A DNA stretch of 64,000 bases from Elmis aenea (GCA_947652605.1 OX393578.1:38011470-38075469); one strand, 5' to 3'; counted from the stretch's first letter, positions 45,525-57,868 are shown. Numbers and translations are program-made. The notes: generated by a model not told the origin, from the sequence alone.

Positions 45525-47126
45525 TTGCATGTGTATATTGGCCAAAAAGCCGTTATAATCGTATGTATTATGTGTTCGTAGAAAAAGTAAGCTACATAAC
45601 TCGAGTTGTTCTTTCAACTCATGTTATGTAATATACCATTAATTACTACCGGATACTTTGATTATTAACGAAAATAAAAAACTAGTTATACTTTTTAAGA
45701 GTGCTGCTGCACAAAGAATTTCGCTATGCCTAAGTATCTAACAAAAATTAAGAAAGGGAAAAATATTTTTGCACGTTTATCAATTCCAAATAAAATCATG
45801 CGTTTACACTTTTGATCAAGTTTGTTTGATTAAATACTTCTTTCAATTATTTAATATAAAATTTAATTCTTTTACTTAATTCCGATACTTGATCGATTGG
45901 TTTTGTCTCCTAACTTTTATTTTAAAGTTAAGGTTCCTATGAATGAACAAAGCATCCAATATGTTTTACTTTTGTCGATTTTTCATCGAAATTAAGTTTG
46001 AAATCCTCTGCGAGCATTCTCCATCAGAATCAGCGTTAGTGGTTGTGCCAGAACGGCAATTCTTTGAGTTTGGATGTCGGTAAAGCAAATGTTTCGTGCT
46101 GATTTATTTCTATATTGTTTTGAAATATGAAATCTAAAGAAAACGGCGTCTCTTAAATGATTGTTGAACATCCAAAAAGTTAATTGTTTAAAAGCCATTG
46201 AGCTTACAAAAACTTTTTTGTTGAAAGACTAATGGTGACAGAAGAATTAATAATTTAAAGTTGCAATACTAGAGCTAGTAGCGTTATTCGGGATTAAAGT
46301 GATTATTCTGTTAATGCAAGCAACGCTCTAATATTATATGTACTTATGTACATACTCCTATAGGCAGTGTCGAAACGTCTAGACTCTAGACTACGAATAT
46401 TAACGATGATATTGAAATCAATCCTCATTTGCCGTAACTTAAATATTGACATCCTGAAGCCATAAATTACAGCCGTCAAAAAATCTAATGCATACTCGAT
46501 AAAATAAACAAAATTATACTTATCGTTAATAATGCAAGGACAATTATATTTTTTGTAAGCAAAATATACGGCTTGAAATATATTCAATCAACAGCTTTTT
46601 AAATATTCAGCAATGTCTTCTTTATTACATTTTGTCACGACATAATAATGAAGTACTGCGTCAAATTGCTTTAAGCCGACATTTATAAAAGGAAGAGGAT
46701 AAAAAGGTTTCAAGTTTCTTATTTCATTATTTAAAATGTCTTTTTTTTTATGCCAATTTTTTAGCAAGTAATATATTTTTGTTACAGCATAGTTAATAAT
46801 AGAGCTTTAAGATTGTGGTTTACAATCAATATCCTTAATATACAATTACTATACTAATCTCTTGTGGCTTAATGTTGCCGCACACTTATTCAACCAAAAA
46901 TCATTAAAGTAGGAATGTGATCTGATTCAAATAAACAACTTCTACCAAAAAACCTTAACCATTTATAACGCATAAAAAGTTGCTAGTGATCAAAATACCA
47001 TTCCCTAATCTCTAATGATAAAAATACTATCCTTCACTAAATATTTTAGTTTTGTGGTTTAAGATGCTTCAAAATGGCATTACATGACTTTCAGATCATT
47101 GTCATCACTTTAGTGGGCGAAAAGCA
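45525..47126. other. AT-rich unique sequence
   Basis: The minus frames at 45992-46198 and 46303-46587 show no known domain. No element ends were recognised. Confidence 0.45.
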
Positions 47127-47649
47127 TAAGCAAGGACCCGAATCGCAAAGAATAACGGTTCAGTTCCGGTTACCGGTTCGATAAATTTAAACTTTTCGGT
47201 TTACGTTACGAACCACTGGTTTCTATTTCATAATGATTCGGTAACCGGTTTGGCGTCAACGATTTAGTTCTGGTCCCGATTCAATACGTATTTTGTTTTA
47301 AATAGGAATTTTTGAAAAGTATATGTACAATATTTAAATATGTTTATGATGACGATGCATATTTATAAATTAAATTGTCTACATTTTTTCCATTTTTGGT
47401 CAAATATAATCAAAATTAAGATAATAAAAAACATAAAATGTCATCAATAAATATAATTGGTCCGAACCGTTGTGTGAACCCGTTGAAGCGGTTTGAACCG
47501 ATTCACACAAGTCGGTTCGGTTCGATGTAGAGGTATTGTGGTATTTCAACTAAAAATTTCAGTTCCCGCTTACGGTTCCTGCATAAAGCACCGGTTTGTT
47601 CTGGTTTTTGTTTCAGTTTTGGTTCGGTTCAGCTTCCTGGGCTCCCTGG
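47127..47649. mobile_element. Possible hAT-like remnant rich in GGTTCGGTTC motifs
   Basis: CAAGGACCCGAATCGC on the left and, inverted, CAGGGAGCCCAGGAAGC on the right could be decayed ends. Between them lie many GGTTC/AACCG motifs (TACCGGTTCG, GGTAACCGGTTTGG, GTCGGTTCGGTTCGATG). No 8-bp duplication is apparent and no ORF is present, so the call is weak. Confidence 0.3.
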
Positions 47650-48851
47650 AACAATCTTAGTATTCTTTATTACAGATATCTATATCGTGTGATAAACGTA
47701 TTTAAATCACATTCAAAACTAGGTACTATTCAAAGTACAGGATGTCCAAATTAAAATTCTCAATTAACTCTTCGAAACAAAGAAAACATTGTTGACTGCA
47801 TCGGGCGCAATGTATCAATTTGATGCATTGCTCCAGACTGTGATGCCAAGCTGGATATGTCTTTTTAGTTGCTATTAACTCTCTTTTGGTGATCTGAACC
47901 TTTTAAGGGCCTCAGTAGGAGTAATTGGAATACGATGTATCTGAATAGCCAACTTAAAAACGAATTATAAAGAACCGTGCGCGTTCAGGCGCAAAGTATC
48001 TATTTGATACAAAATAATTTTTTCTAAACTCACTGTAACTGTCACTGGAGGGTAGCTAGAAGGGAGTCAGAAAAGTACTGTACAGGTGAAACCTTCCAAC
48101 TCTCGCCCTCAATAATGGCGCCAAAAAGAATTGTGCTTGTATCAGTTTTAACGATTGCGCCCGACGGAGGTTTAAGGTGTTTACAATTCTTGAAAATCTC
48201 TTGCTGCATTTCACTATTATTGTCAATTATTATATATACGTTTTATAAATAAGTATGGTAATATCTGGTGTTCATAGAAATATAAAACTCTTATGGCAAA
48301 AAAGCAACAAGATGGCACTAAAGACACAAAGAAGCAAAAAAATATATGATTTCTATAAAACATTTTAAGTACTGCCGTTAGATAATAAATTGCTTTAATA
48401 TATTTTAATGTCATCATTTACATTGTATTTACCTTATCCAATTAAAAACTATAAATCATAATAAGTATGCAGCTGTACACAGATATAAATAAATACTAAA
48501 AAAATATTTCCCCTTAACATTAGATTTTTGTAATTATAAATCCTGTTATGTTTTTATTTGTTGGTCAAATTACGTTTAAGCATCAACAGTGACTTGGCAC
48601 GTGTAACTAAATAGAGTAGGAGCAAAGAAACTTACTGTTCTGTAATAATAAAAACCCAGTGAAAGTCCTTTTTGTTTTTAAACTAAATTATTGTGATTGG
48701 TTTTCATATAAGTCAGTTGCTTTTTTTAATACTTGGGTGATGTTACTGATTATACCTTACAAAACACAGCACAATAATATATTTTAATGTAAATTAAAAA
48801 TTGGTGAATACTAATAAAACGTTTGGAAACTTATTATTAAAATAGGTATAT
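47650..48851. other. AT-rich sequence
   Basis: A 10-bp inverted pair TCGGGCGCAA (47801) / TTGCGCCCGA (48155) and a TACAGGATGTCC string at 47740 hint at an old element, but I cannot define it. No gene is supported. Confidence 0.4.
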
Positions 48852-48853
48852 TA

Positions 48854-49354
48854 CAGGGTGTCCCGTTAGTAAACCTTTGCTAATTTACGCATATATCGAA
48901 TGTTTAGGACCTAAATAAAACGTTTTTACCGATTACATTTTTTTAAATTTGTCCCTTTATATACAGGGTGTCCCAGTTAGCGTGAACAGCATGGGGATCT
49001 CGTAAACGGTAAGAGATACACAGTTTGTTAAACGGGTCAAAATTATATACGATTAAAGGTCAACTCACATCGGCGCGATGGCGCCGGTGTGTGGGGGGTC
49101 TTCAAATGCAACTGTACTATACTTTTTTTTTTAATTAATAAGTTTTTGCGCTTAAATCGTATATCATTTTGACCCGTTTAACCAACTCTGTATCTCTTAC
49201 TGTTTACGAGATCTCCATGCTGTTCATGATAATTGGGACACCCTGTATATCAAGGGACACATAAAATAAACTACAATCGGTAATAGTTTTATTTAGGTCC
49301 TAAACTTTCGAGTTATGCAAAAATTAGCGAAGGCATGCCTTGTGGGACACCCTG
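48854..49354. mobile_element. MITE (outer), 501 bp including an inner MITE
   Basis: Ends CAGGGTGTCCCGTTAGTAAA and, inverted, CAGGGTGTCCCACAAGGCAT, with TA at 48852-48853 and 49355-49356. Both sides share TTAGGACCTAAATAAAAC and ACCGAT. The interruption at 48964 splits the loop at a TA. The outer element alone would be about 217 bp. Confidence 0.9.
48964..49245. mobile_element. MITE (inner), 282 bp
   Basis: Ends CAGGGTGTCCCAGTTAGCGT and, inverted, CAGGGTGTCCCAATTATCAT, with TA at 48962-48963 and 49246-49247. Long matching arms include CAGCATGG(G/A)ATCTCGTAAAC, GTAAGAGATAC and ACGGGTCAAAAT. The loop has a GC-rich GGCGCGATGGCGCCGG hairpin. A similar end (TTACTGTTTATGAGATCACA ... ACCACCCTG) marks the Tc1 relic at 28344, which suggests this MITE derives from that transposon. 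Confidence 0.9.
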
Positions 49355-49356
49355 TA

Positions 49357-50999
49357 AAAATAACCGTAAAGTATATTTTTGTTACAATTTGATATGATTT
49401 CCCCTTCTTTATCTTATAAAGTTGTTAAAATATAAAGATGGAACATCTTTCTTTGGCGGACCGTGTATATTTATTTGCTTCACCTTGTATACAGCAGTTC
49501 TGATGATTTCGTTTTTTTTTTTAAATTCGCTTGGTCTACAACCAAAGCAAATGCTTACATCAATTTCAAAAGCACTTAAAAATCGCTTTGTAATATTTAG
49601 TTTTCACCAGGTTTTGAGGATGAAAAAATCTGTAAAATTACAAAACTATAAAACACTTAATATACACCACTCATTTTCGAAAAGTATGATATTCAAAAAG
49701 ACTTGTGATTGCCTTTTACTTCACCTAGTTTGCACGTTCCATAAGCAGTTACTTGCGGCTGAGAAAGAGAAAATGTCATTTTCTTATTTTTCGATATTGT
49801 AGATTTTTATGTGGTCATAGGAAAGTAGTGTTGATTAGAGTAGTCGAATAGTTGCACAATTAATTGGTCTTGGATTAACTTATTTAAAACAAAAAATATA
49901 TTTTATTCTTATGTGTTTTAAGATTGACGTGTTTGTTTCCGCAAAGTTTAATCAATAAGTGTTTTCTTTAACCAATAGCAATAAATTTTGTCGTATTCGG
50001 CAATGTAAATAACCTTGTCTGTTTAATTGATAAATCTGCCCAATATTGGCAGCTACATGACTAACTGAATGAGAACTTACAATGATTGGAATTCACGCAG
50101 TATTCCAAAGCCCCTACATTCGAAATAAATCTGTCACAGTGACCCACATCCACATTTATGAAACTGTTTTCACATTTGTCACGAAATGTATTGTACCAGC
50201 AATGTCAGTTAAAATTTAATCTGTCCTTAAAACTTGCTGATTAAACATTTGCATGCATTTAATGCAATGCATATTTGCAATGAAAATTAAATCTATTGTT
50301 TGTCGTGCAAATTAAAAATAAAGTGCTTAAAACACACTCATAAATAATAAACTGGTGTGACCACTATCTGACTTTCGTCATACATTGTGTATGTTTGTGG
50401 GTGTGTTTTTGTATGAATAAAAAGGGCGATTGTAGCTATTTAAATGAATACCTTTTGTGTAAATGGCGTCTGAACTTGGCGCTAATGACGTGTGTCAACT
50501 TGACGTAAATGACGTCTGTCAAAATGACGCTCAATGCGAGTATTTACTATGGATAAACCGTAATCAAGGATGATAATTTTGTTAGTATCCATGAGCGTTT
50601 ACGACTTACATATAAACAACCTCAGCATCCTTAATAAATAAGACTTTTTTAAATCATCAGTTTCTGTTTTGAAATTCAAGAGAATTCAACTAAATGGTGT
50701 TGATTATATAAAAAACTATAATATACTAGAATTGATCAAAAATCGTCGAAGGTTAAAATCTCTAATAATGTTTATGATTAATGTTACTTGTTAAATAATA
50801 ATTAGTGCAGTTTTATAAGTTGCTGTTTAGGAAATTTTAAAATACATATACTTTCTCAATGACAAAATTGTTCGATTATTGTTATTTATTTGTATCGAAA
50901 TGATTGTCCAATTTCAAAAATCTATGCAAATTGTTACTCCTATCATTTATTTCATAGTTGTTAAACAATTAGACTCTATGCTACTTATTTCCCAAGATA
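49357..50999. other. AT-rich unique sequence
   Basis: The plus frame at 49422-49802 (126 codons) is the longest unexplained frame in this part, but its Lys/Phe/Ser-rich content shows no domain and it starts just beside a MITE. I treat it as chance. The rest shows no element ends; a small tandem repeat is listed separately. Confidence 0.4.
50462..50531 (+). repeat. Three 23-bp tandem units with CRE-like cores
   Basis: The units are AATGGCGTCTGAACTTGGCG, AATGACGTGTGTCAACTTGA and AATGACGTCTGTCAAAATGA plus a few bases each. The repeated TGACGT core resembles a CREB/ATF half site. No gene is attached. Confidence 0.6.
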
Positions 51000-51925
51000 T
51001 ACAGGGTGTTTCACTTTTCCATGGGACCTTATTGTTATCTCCGTAGATAATAACAATACAAGGTTGGTTAAATGGGACTAAAGTTAGCTATTTAGGTGTG
51101 TATTTTGAACAAGATCTTGTTTTTTTAAAAATTCCATGGCTTACATGATATAACGAAAAAACCGAAATCGATCAAAATTTTTAAATGATAATATGAACGT
51201 CCGTTGTATATAAGTTGCAATATCGACGAAAAATAATAAAACTCTGGTTTTACTGGACGGTGATGAGCTAGATTTAAAGATTACTTTTTTTCTCTTTACA
51301 ATAATATAATATTTTATATGTCTATTTTTAAAAATAAGCGAAACAACCTAAAAAAATGCCAGTCTTAAGATAAAAATCAAGGTTGCCTTTGAAAAAACAA
51401 TAACCGACTTCTATTGTTTTATTTCGACCCTTGCTTGTCTATTATAATAATTGTGTTAACTGGAAATAATGTAAATCAACATATGTAAATATTTTAAATC
51501 CGTTTTTGGTAATGTCTTATTAGTAAGAGGTACAAAATACAATAATATTATGACTAATAGTATGATTATTTTAATTTCGCATTACATTTGTTTTAGTGTC
51601 ACTGTTTAAAGAGTGACATAGACAAGCAAGGGTCGAAATAAAACAATTGAAGTCGGTTATTGTTTTTTTAAATCGCAACCTTGATTTTTGTCTTAAGATT
51701 TTGCATTTTTTAAGTTATTTCCCTTATTTTTAAAAATAGAAATATAAAACATTGTATCATTGTAAAGAGAAAAAATTAATCTTTAAATCTAAGTCATTGC
51801 CTACTACGACTGCCATTAAAAAAAAAAAGTTGTTTTGTCAAATATCTCGCACGCCATCTCATAGCAAACAAAAACTGCAAAACATTTTTTTTGCATTTTT
51901 GTGTATTCGCAACAATAGTCTAGAT

Positions 51926-53365
51926 CAGAGGTTCCCAATCTTTTTAAGATATTGTACCGGTTTGTAGTAGACAATATGGTGGCGTACCAGTAAGTAATTT
52001 TTTTTGGAAAAACGAGCCCAAAAAAAATTTCCTGAATTCTCAAGTGATGACTTTTTTTGTCGCTTGTCTCTCTAAAATATTTTGTCGAGCAAAAAAAAGG
52101 ACTAGTCCTACAATAAAACTTTCCTAAATTCCCAACTGATGACTTTTTTTAGGTAAATATTTAGGAAACAGAATGCAATGCTTTATGTACAGTTGTAATA
52201 AAAACAATTTAATTCGCAAATACTTTTATTACACTAAATATAAATGCATTTGTATCATATACAGGGTGTTTCTTAAATATTGCGAAAAAATGCAGGTGGT
52301 GATTCCTTATCGAAAATTAAGGGGGTTCTTTCATTTAATTTTTTTTCCTTAGTAGACATCTTCTTTCGGTGTTACACCCCCCTTTATTTTATTTCTCAAA
52401 TTTGGATAAATGTAGAAGAATGATATTTGGTATTTGTTTTATACTTAGTAAAAGGTTTTTCATAGTAATATTTTCGATCATCTGCCACCTTCACCGGGGG
52501 CTGAAAAGTGCGACCCCTGTTGGTTTTTTTGTCAGAACTTTTTGGTGGGTTACAATTTTGCAATTTTAGGTAGGTTTTACGAGAACAACTAAAGAACAGA
52601 AAAAGTTTCTAAATAAATCAGTCTTCCAAAAAAAAAAACATTAATTGCAAAATTTCAACCCACCAAAAAGTTCTGATAAAAAAACCAACAGGGGTCGCAC
52701 TTTTCAGCCCCCTGTGAAGGTGGGAGATACTTAAAAGTATTACTATGGTAAACCTTTTAATAAGTATAAAACATCTACTAAATATAATTTTCCTACATTT
52801 GTTCAAATTTAAGAAATAAAATAAAAACCCAATTTTACGCTCCCCTTTAGGGGGGTGTAACTCAAAAAGCAGACTTATAAGGAAAAAAATTTATATAAAA
52901 GACCCCCCTTCATTTTTGGATAAGGAATCACCAGCTGAATTTTTTCGCAATATTTAAGAAACACTCTGTATAGATATAATAATAATTCTAATTATTGTAA
53001 TTAACGTGAGGGTTGCGCCTGTTTACTTTTTATCGGTGTAGAAATATCTAGTTCAATTTTGGTCAGTTTAAGGCGAACATCAGACTCATTATTAAGCAAT
53101 GATTGGTTATTTTATTTTTGGTCTGAAATTAGCTTGCATCAATCATTTTCGATCACCCGACATAAACCGATAATTATTTTAAATGTACATATGTGTCTAC
53201 AAATCTGTCACTATCTTCTACTTCTTTTACACACATGTGTTATGTAATAACAAAGATGCTATAAAAAAAATTTTAAAAATAATTATTTCATTTGCTTATC
53301 GCGTACCGGTAGCTTGACAATCGCGTACCGGAACCGGTACGCATACCACAGGTTGGGAACGCCTG
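51926..53365. mobile_element. hAT element with perfect 8-bp target duplication, hosting a B copy
   Basis: GTCTAGAT occurs at 51918-51925 and 53366-53373. The ends are CAGAGGTTCCCAATC and, inverted, CAGGCGTTCCCAACC, with (GC)GTACCGGT-type strings just inside both (TATTGTACCGGTTTG, CGCGTACCGGTAG). About 730 bp are its own; family B at 52262-52968 makes up the rest. No transposase ORF. Confidence 0.92.
52262..52968. mobile_element. Foldback family B, youngest-looking complete copy
   Basis: Ends CAGGGTGTTTCTTAAATATT and, inverted, CAGAGTGTTTCTTAAATATT, with TA at 52260-52261 and 52969-52970. Arms mirror through GATTCCTTATCGAAAATTAA(G), TACACCCCCC(T)TT, GGCTGAAAAGTGCGACC and AACTTTTTGGTGGGTT. At 707 bp it is shorter than the 9.3-kb copy and lacks that copy's extra loop hairpin. 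The frames at 52369-52569 and 52618-52806 are the two arms read through. Confidence 0.92.
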
Positions 53366-53566
53366 GTCTAGATATTTAAGTTTAAAAATTTTGATCGAGT
53401 TCGGTTTTTTCGTTATATCACGTAAGCTATGAAATTTTTAAACAAATCAAGATCTTGTTTAAAATACACTTCCAAACAGCAACTTTTGTCCCATTTAACC
53501 AACCTTGTATTTTCATTATTTACAGAGATAGCAATAGTGTCCCATGGAAAAGTGAAACACCCTGTA

Positions 53567-55095
53567 TATAAGAAACTGTTTCCTTAGACACTGCATATTT
53601 TTCGATGTTGTCTGTCCAGACGTCCGATTTTCCGGTATTTTCCAGATTTTTATGGTTTTTTGTTTTCTTAATTCAAAGCAAGTTTAAAAATCGGACAATC
53701 ATTTTGATGCGGAAGGAGTAATAATAAGACATTTAAAATCGAAATACTGGTCTTGATCAATTTTAAGAACAAATGATTATTTTGTGAAATTTTGTAAATG
53801 GTTTTTATGTTTAAGCTGTTTAACCGTGTATTTCACGGTAAAACAAATATATTTGTAATTGTTATTCATCTTAAAGATATATTTAGCTTATTTTATCTGA
53901 AAGTAACGGCTCGCTGTAATCTTTATACAATATAAAAACAATCTTGAGAGATTATCGTCCGAGATTTATGCGTATCTCCTTAAATGTTTAAGTATAACCT
54001 GATTATGTTGCCTCAGAGACGAGCTTCTCAGTAAATAATTCATCTTAATGGCTACCGTTTACTTTTTACGGCCTAATTCATTTTCATTAATCATATATTA
54101 GCTTTAAATGGAAGAAAAACTTACTGCCATGAATAAGTAACCTTTCGGTATCATCCCTTGTGATAAAATTTTTATTTCCTGAAAAGTGATAAAATAATTA
54201 AATTTTCCTTTCTTCTTATTTTACCTTATGTATTTAAGATTTATGCATGACATTATCAACTACATTTTGCCAAAATAAATTTTGTCGTTACGTATCTTCC
54301 CCCTGAATTACAAGAACAAAAGGAAACACTCCGTGGCGGGTTTAATTAGTTCTAATTGCAAAGTACAATGAAACGAGTAACGATGTAATTCTACAACTTT
54401 TCAGTTCGATAATGAGATGTCCTTTTTTTACTTTTAATAAGTTCGGGCTATCAATTTGTCTCCTCTCTTCAAGTTAGTAACACTGGCGAAATTTAAAAAA
54501 AGTTTCTTTGAAATATAAGCCTTGTTAAATCTTATTAATTGGATATTTATTGTTAAAAAATTCTAAAAGCATTATCATTTACCTTTTTTTGTAAATCTTA
54601 TTGAAGATGTTGTGTACAAAGGAATTACGACAATAAAAGCAAATTATATTTTAAAAAGCTTTTCCTGTTCTGTAAAAATTTATGAATCAATAAGTAGGCT
54701 AGTAACAACACTTAAACGGAAAAAACAACCAAGTTCTTTTTGTGTTGAAATAATTGGAGACTCCTTTAAATCATCACTTTAATTTCCATCAACTGTGTAG
54801 TATATATTTCAATTTAAAAATTACATTTTAGCATCACTGGTTTTATTGACAATTTAAAAATCTGTTGTTAAAATTTTAATCACAAAATCATTTAAATTTT
54901 TGGTCAATCGAACTCCTATAAAATGCATGAATGATGTAAGTGCACGTTTATTTTTTGCTTACTTAAGCTTAAATAATTGGCATGTCAATAAACGAATGTC
55001 ATCTCAATCGATTAGTTTAAAAGTAATCTCGATCTTTGCAAGAGACGATGTAAACAATAAAATTTTAAGGAGATCTGGTGTATAAGGCTTCAGGC
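53567..55095. other. AT-rich unique sequence
   Basis: No supported gene. A plus frame at 54900-55085 shows no domain. Confidence 0.45.
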
Positions 55096-55134
55096 TATAT
55101 AAAAATTCTTGTTGGTGTCGCTCCGGAATCAATC
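55096..55134 (+). promoter_or_regulatory. Possible core promoter (TATA box and initiator)
   Basis: TATATAAAA at 55096-55104 is followed 33 nt later (start to start) by TCAATC (55129-55134), a fit to the arthropod initiator TCAKTY at the normal spacing, and the sequence around the presumed start is GC-richer (GTGTCGCTCCGG) than its flanks. No coding exon was recognised downstream, so a first non-coding exon would have to be assumed. TATA-like strings are expected by chance in such AT-rich DNA. Confidence 0.28.
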
Positions 55135-56560
55135 AATTACTCACTTGGTTAGACATCTGAGCGATATCAGAAAGACCGAGAAAGACAGTGATAAATATAC
55201 CCTTAAAAGTAAAAACCAAATGTTGAAGAATTGCATTTAAAATGGATTAATAATCCTTTCAGTCAAGTTTTTATTCCTTTTATTGCATTGCATTCATATA
55301 GAAACATTTTATATAGTATAAAGAAAACAGTGCATGTCAGATACATTCCATTTTTATATATCATAAGTAGATGCATATAAAATATCTAAAACATTGACAA
55401 TAATTACGATTTATATAACTTCCTATATACATTATCATTCGTTTCATAAGAAAGAGAGTGATTTAACAATCACATAATTTGTCTATGCGTGTTTAATTAA
55501 ATAATTTATTTTCTTAAATTTATTTATTAAATTACATTGCCTACATTTACCGCGTAACTTCAATTCTCTTTAAATATAATACATATGTATTTACATAAAT
55601 CTTTAGAAATACGTCTGTGATCCATATTGTGACAAAAACAAAATTTTAAGGTTCTACCGATACAAATCTTAAAACAGCTTCAAGACCTTAGCAAGTGTTT
55701 TATATTCAGATGATTTTTACTAACAATAATATTATGTTAAGAACTATTAAAACGCATCTATTATTGAGTGCATTTAAATGTACAATTTTATTGAAACTTA
55801 ACCGTTATTACTGGAATAATACAAATAATTTTAAAACCAAGAAGAAACTTCTAATCCGATCAGAATTTCTGGAAACCAAAAACTTAAGGAACAGAAATGT
55901 CGTCAATCTGAAGTAAACGTATTTATTCGGATAAAATATTTAAAAAAAAATACACAGCATATATTACACCAGGGAAAAAATTACGCAACAAAAATAACAC
56001 ACCGAATAAATTTCACAAGAAACATCACACACATTCCAAATTTCGCTTTTTTATCAAAAATTTTTGTTTTTAGTTTTTGTTGTAAAATGTGATGCTTTTA
56101 TTTGTAACAATTACAAAGTAATAAATGTTTTACTGACTTTCATTTATTCTTTACTTTTGAATATTTCATAATATCTACTAATCTTTAATTGGATTTAAAT
56201 ATATTGGTATTTGATTGTCACATCACACTTAAACTTAGACTAATTAATAATCATATTGGATATACGAGTATTAGAAACAGCTAAGCTACTTTCCTTATCT
56301 GATGAGCATATTATGTTTATTTTTGAGAATAACCATCCTGCTTTTGCAGAATTACATTTTATCTTGTATTAAAATGTGTAATTACTTCAGTATGAAATTT
56401 TGAATGTGTGTAATTTTTTCCTGTATAATTTAATCACGTAACCATTCATTTCAACAATGTGTACTTATATAGTACTTACCAGTATTTGCTCTACCGTGTA
56501 TAACTGAGTTCTGGTACACACCCTTTTTTCTTTGGTTTAGATTTTGGAAAAATTAGATAT
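55135..56560. other. AT-rich unique sequence
   Basis: No element ends or gene found. The frame at 55695-55916 has no recognisable domain. Confidence 0.45.
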
Positions 56561-56906
56561 AAGGTCTCTACTCACCTACCAATTTGTCGATACAACCGAC
56601 CGACCATTCCGATAAATTGTTTAATGCGTAGTCTGTCACCCGACCAACCCGACAGTTGGACAAGTTGGTCGGGTGGCCAGTCATCCAACCAGCCAATCGC
56701 CCCACCACATTCCTCTAGATAAGGACTATTAAACCGAAAATTTAACACTATTTATAAATTTGTTATCCACAAAATGGCATCAGAGCTAACATAATAAAAA
56801 ACGTTTATGCTGTGTTGGTTGGACTGGTCGGGAGGTGTGTAGACAACACCCAACACGGAGTTCCCGACGGTCGGCTCCGACAAGTTGGATAATGAGTAGA
56901 GGCCTT
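56561..56906. mobile_element. 346-bp MITE with AAGG(T/C)CTCTACTCA ends
   Basis: Left end AAGGTCTCTACTCACCTACC and, inverted right end, AAGGCCTCTACTCATTATCC, followed on both sides by CAA(T/C)TTGTCG. Inside, GTCGG-type motifs recur (TTGGTCGGGTGG, GGACTGGTCGGGAGG). The GGCCTCTA-type end suggests PIF/Harbinger, but the 3-bp flanks do not agree cleanly, so the superfamily is open. No ORF. Confidence 0.75.
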
Positions 56907-56919
56907 TAGACATAAGCTA

Positions 56920-57070
56920 CCGTATTTTACGGACTATAAGACGCACTTTTTTCTTCGAAAAATTGCCTCCAAAATTCAGGTGCGTCTTATACTCGAAATT
57001 AATATAAAAATGTCCAGTGTTTGATTTAAAATTTCCGCCAGTCTTAAAAATGGCCTTATATTCGATGCCG
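56920..57070. mobile_element. One end of a transposon with ACTATAAGACGCAC terminus
   Basis: After TA, CCGTATTTTACGGACTATAA GACGCAC, then AGGTGCGTCTTATACTCGAA in inverse orientation. I recall this paired GTGCGTCTTATA pattern from the ends of a widespread pogo/Tc1-like group, but I cannot verify it here. The other end was not found within the window. Confidence 0.45.
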
Positions 57071-57868
57071 CGGGAACCTATCTCTCTCTATCTGGCAACA
57101 TTATATTCAACTGACAGCAGCAGTGCACCGATGCGACGAACATGAGTTGATTTTCAGGGATTTTAAAGGTCAGTTCGGTTTTATAAACTAAGAATATACA
57201 CCTTTTTTTAATAAAAATTACTTCAAAAAATACAGAATCTATATTAAATGCGATAAGTTTACCAGAAGTCATTACTGAACGCTTGATTATACATATATTA
57301 TAAAATTATAAATAGTTAATATCTTTTCACACTTTGCATTCCCGATGTAAATAATGTCAAAAACCGGTTTTAAAGTTGAATCGGTTTTTTATAGAAAATT
57401 GGTTTTTTACTGTAAAAAATACGGTTTTTAGACAAAAACCGTTATAAAAATAAAGTTCTTGATTTCGTTTAAACGGCACCCAATTTTTTTTTGTGTCAAG
57501 CGCTGCTTTCGACACATATTTTATGTCTAAATATTAATTTATCTATAATTAAAACTAAAGAAAAAAAACGAAGTGTACCAGAACTCCGTTAGGTATATTG
57601 ACGGTCTTTTAAATTTTTAAGTTTACGCACTTTACTATTTATACTAATGTTTTGTTTTTTTGTTTCAGGTAAGTGCCGTCAAACATGTTTACATATCATG
57701 TGTGTAAGTTACTTTTTCATCGATAGTTCCATTCTTTTGTTTTATTAATGTACTTAATTATTAACATAATTGACCGGTTTTGTTTAAAAGGATCTAATGC
57801 CAAGAAAATCCTTTGTTTTTTGCCAGCGAAACGATAAGTTAAGTTTTTTTTAAAGGTTGTAAGTAATA
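57071..57868. other. AT-rich sequence with CGGTTTT motifs
   Basis: At 57360-57470 AAAACCGGTTTTAAAG, ATACGGTTTTTAGAC and AAAACCGTTATAAA recall the interior of the 4.3-kb hAT family, but no ends are present. No gene. Confidence 0.4.

Larger units (their letters stand above)
51002..53564. mobile_element. Foldback family A, split by a hAT that contains family B
   Basis: Ends CAGGGTGTTTCACTTTTCCA and, inverted, the same 20 bases, with TA at 51000-51001 and 53565-53566. Arms match through TTGTTATCTCCGTAGATAAT / its inverse region, GATCTTGTTT, GAAAAAACCGA and TTGATC. Inside the left part there is a second long inverted pair (51300-51440 and 51610-51780: ATAACCGACTTC, TTATTTCGACCCTTGCTTGT). Its own sequence amounts to about 1.1 kb; the remainder is the hAT at 51926-53365. 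A one-armed relative is at 6945-7179. Confidence 0.9.

Noticed and set aside
45333..45617. Overlapping Arg/Ala/Pro-rich ORFs on both strands
   Set aside because: They are made of the GC-rich palindromic subterminal repeats of the Harbinger element.
49422..49802. 126-codon plus-strand ORF
   Set aside because: The longest unexplained frame outside elements, but composition follows the AT-rich background and no motif is recognisable; kept only as a remark.
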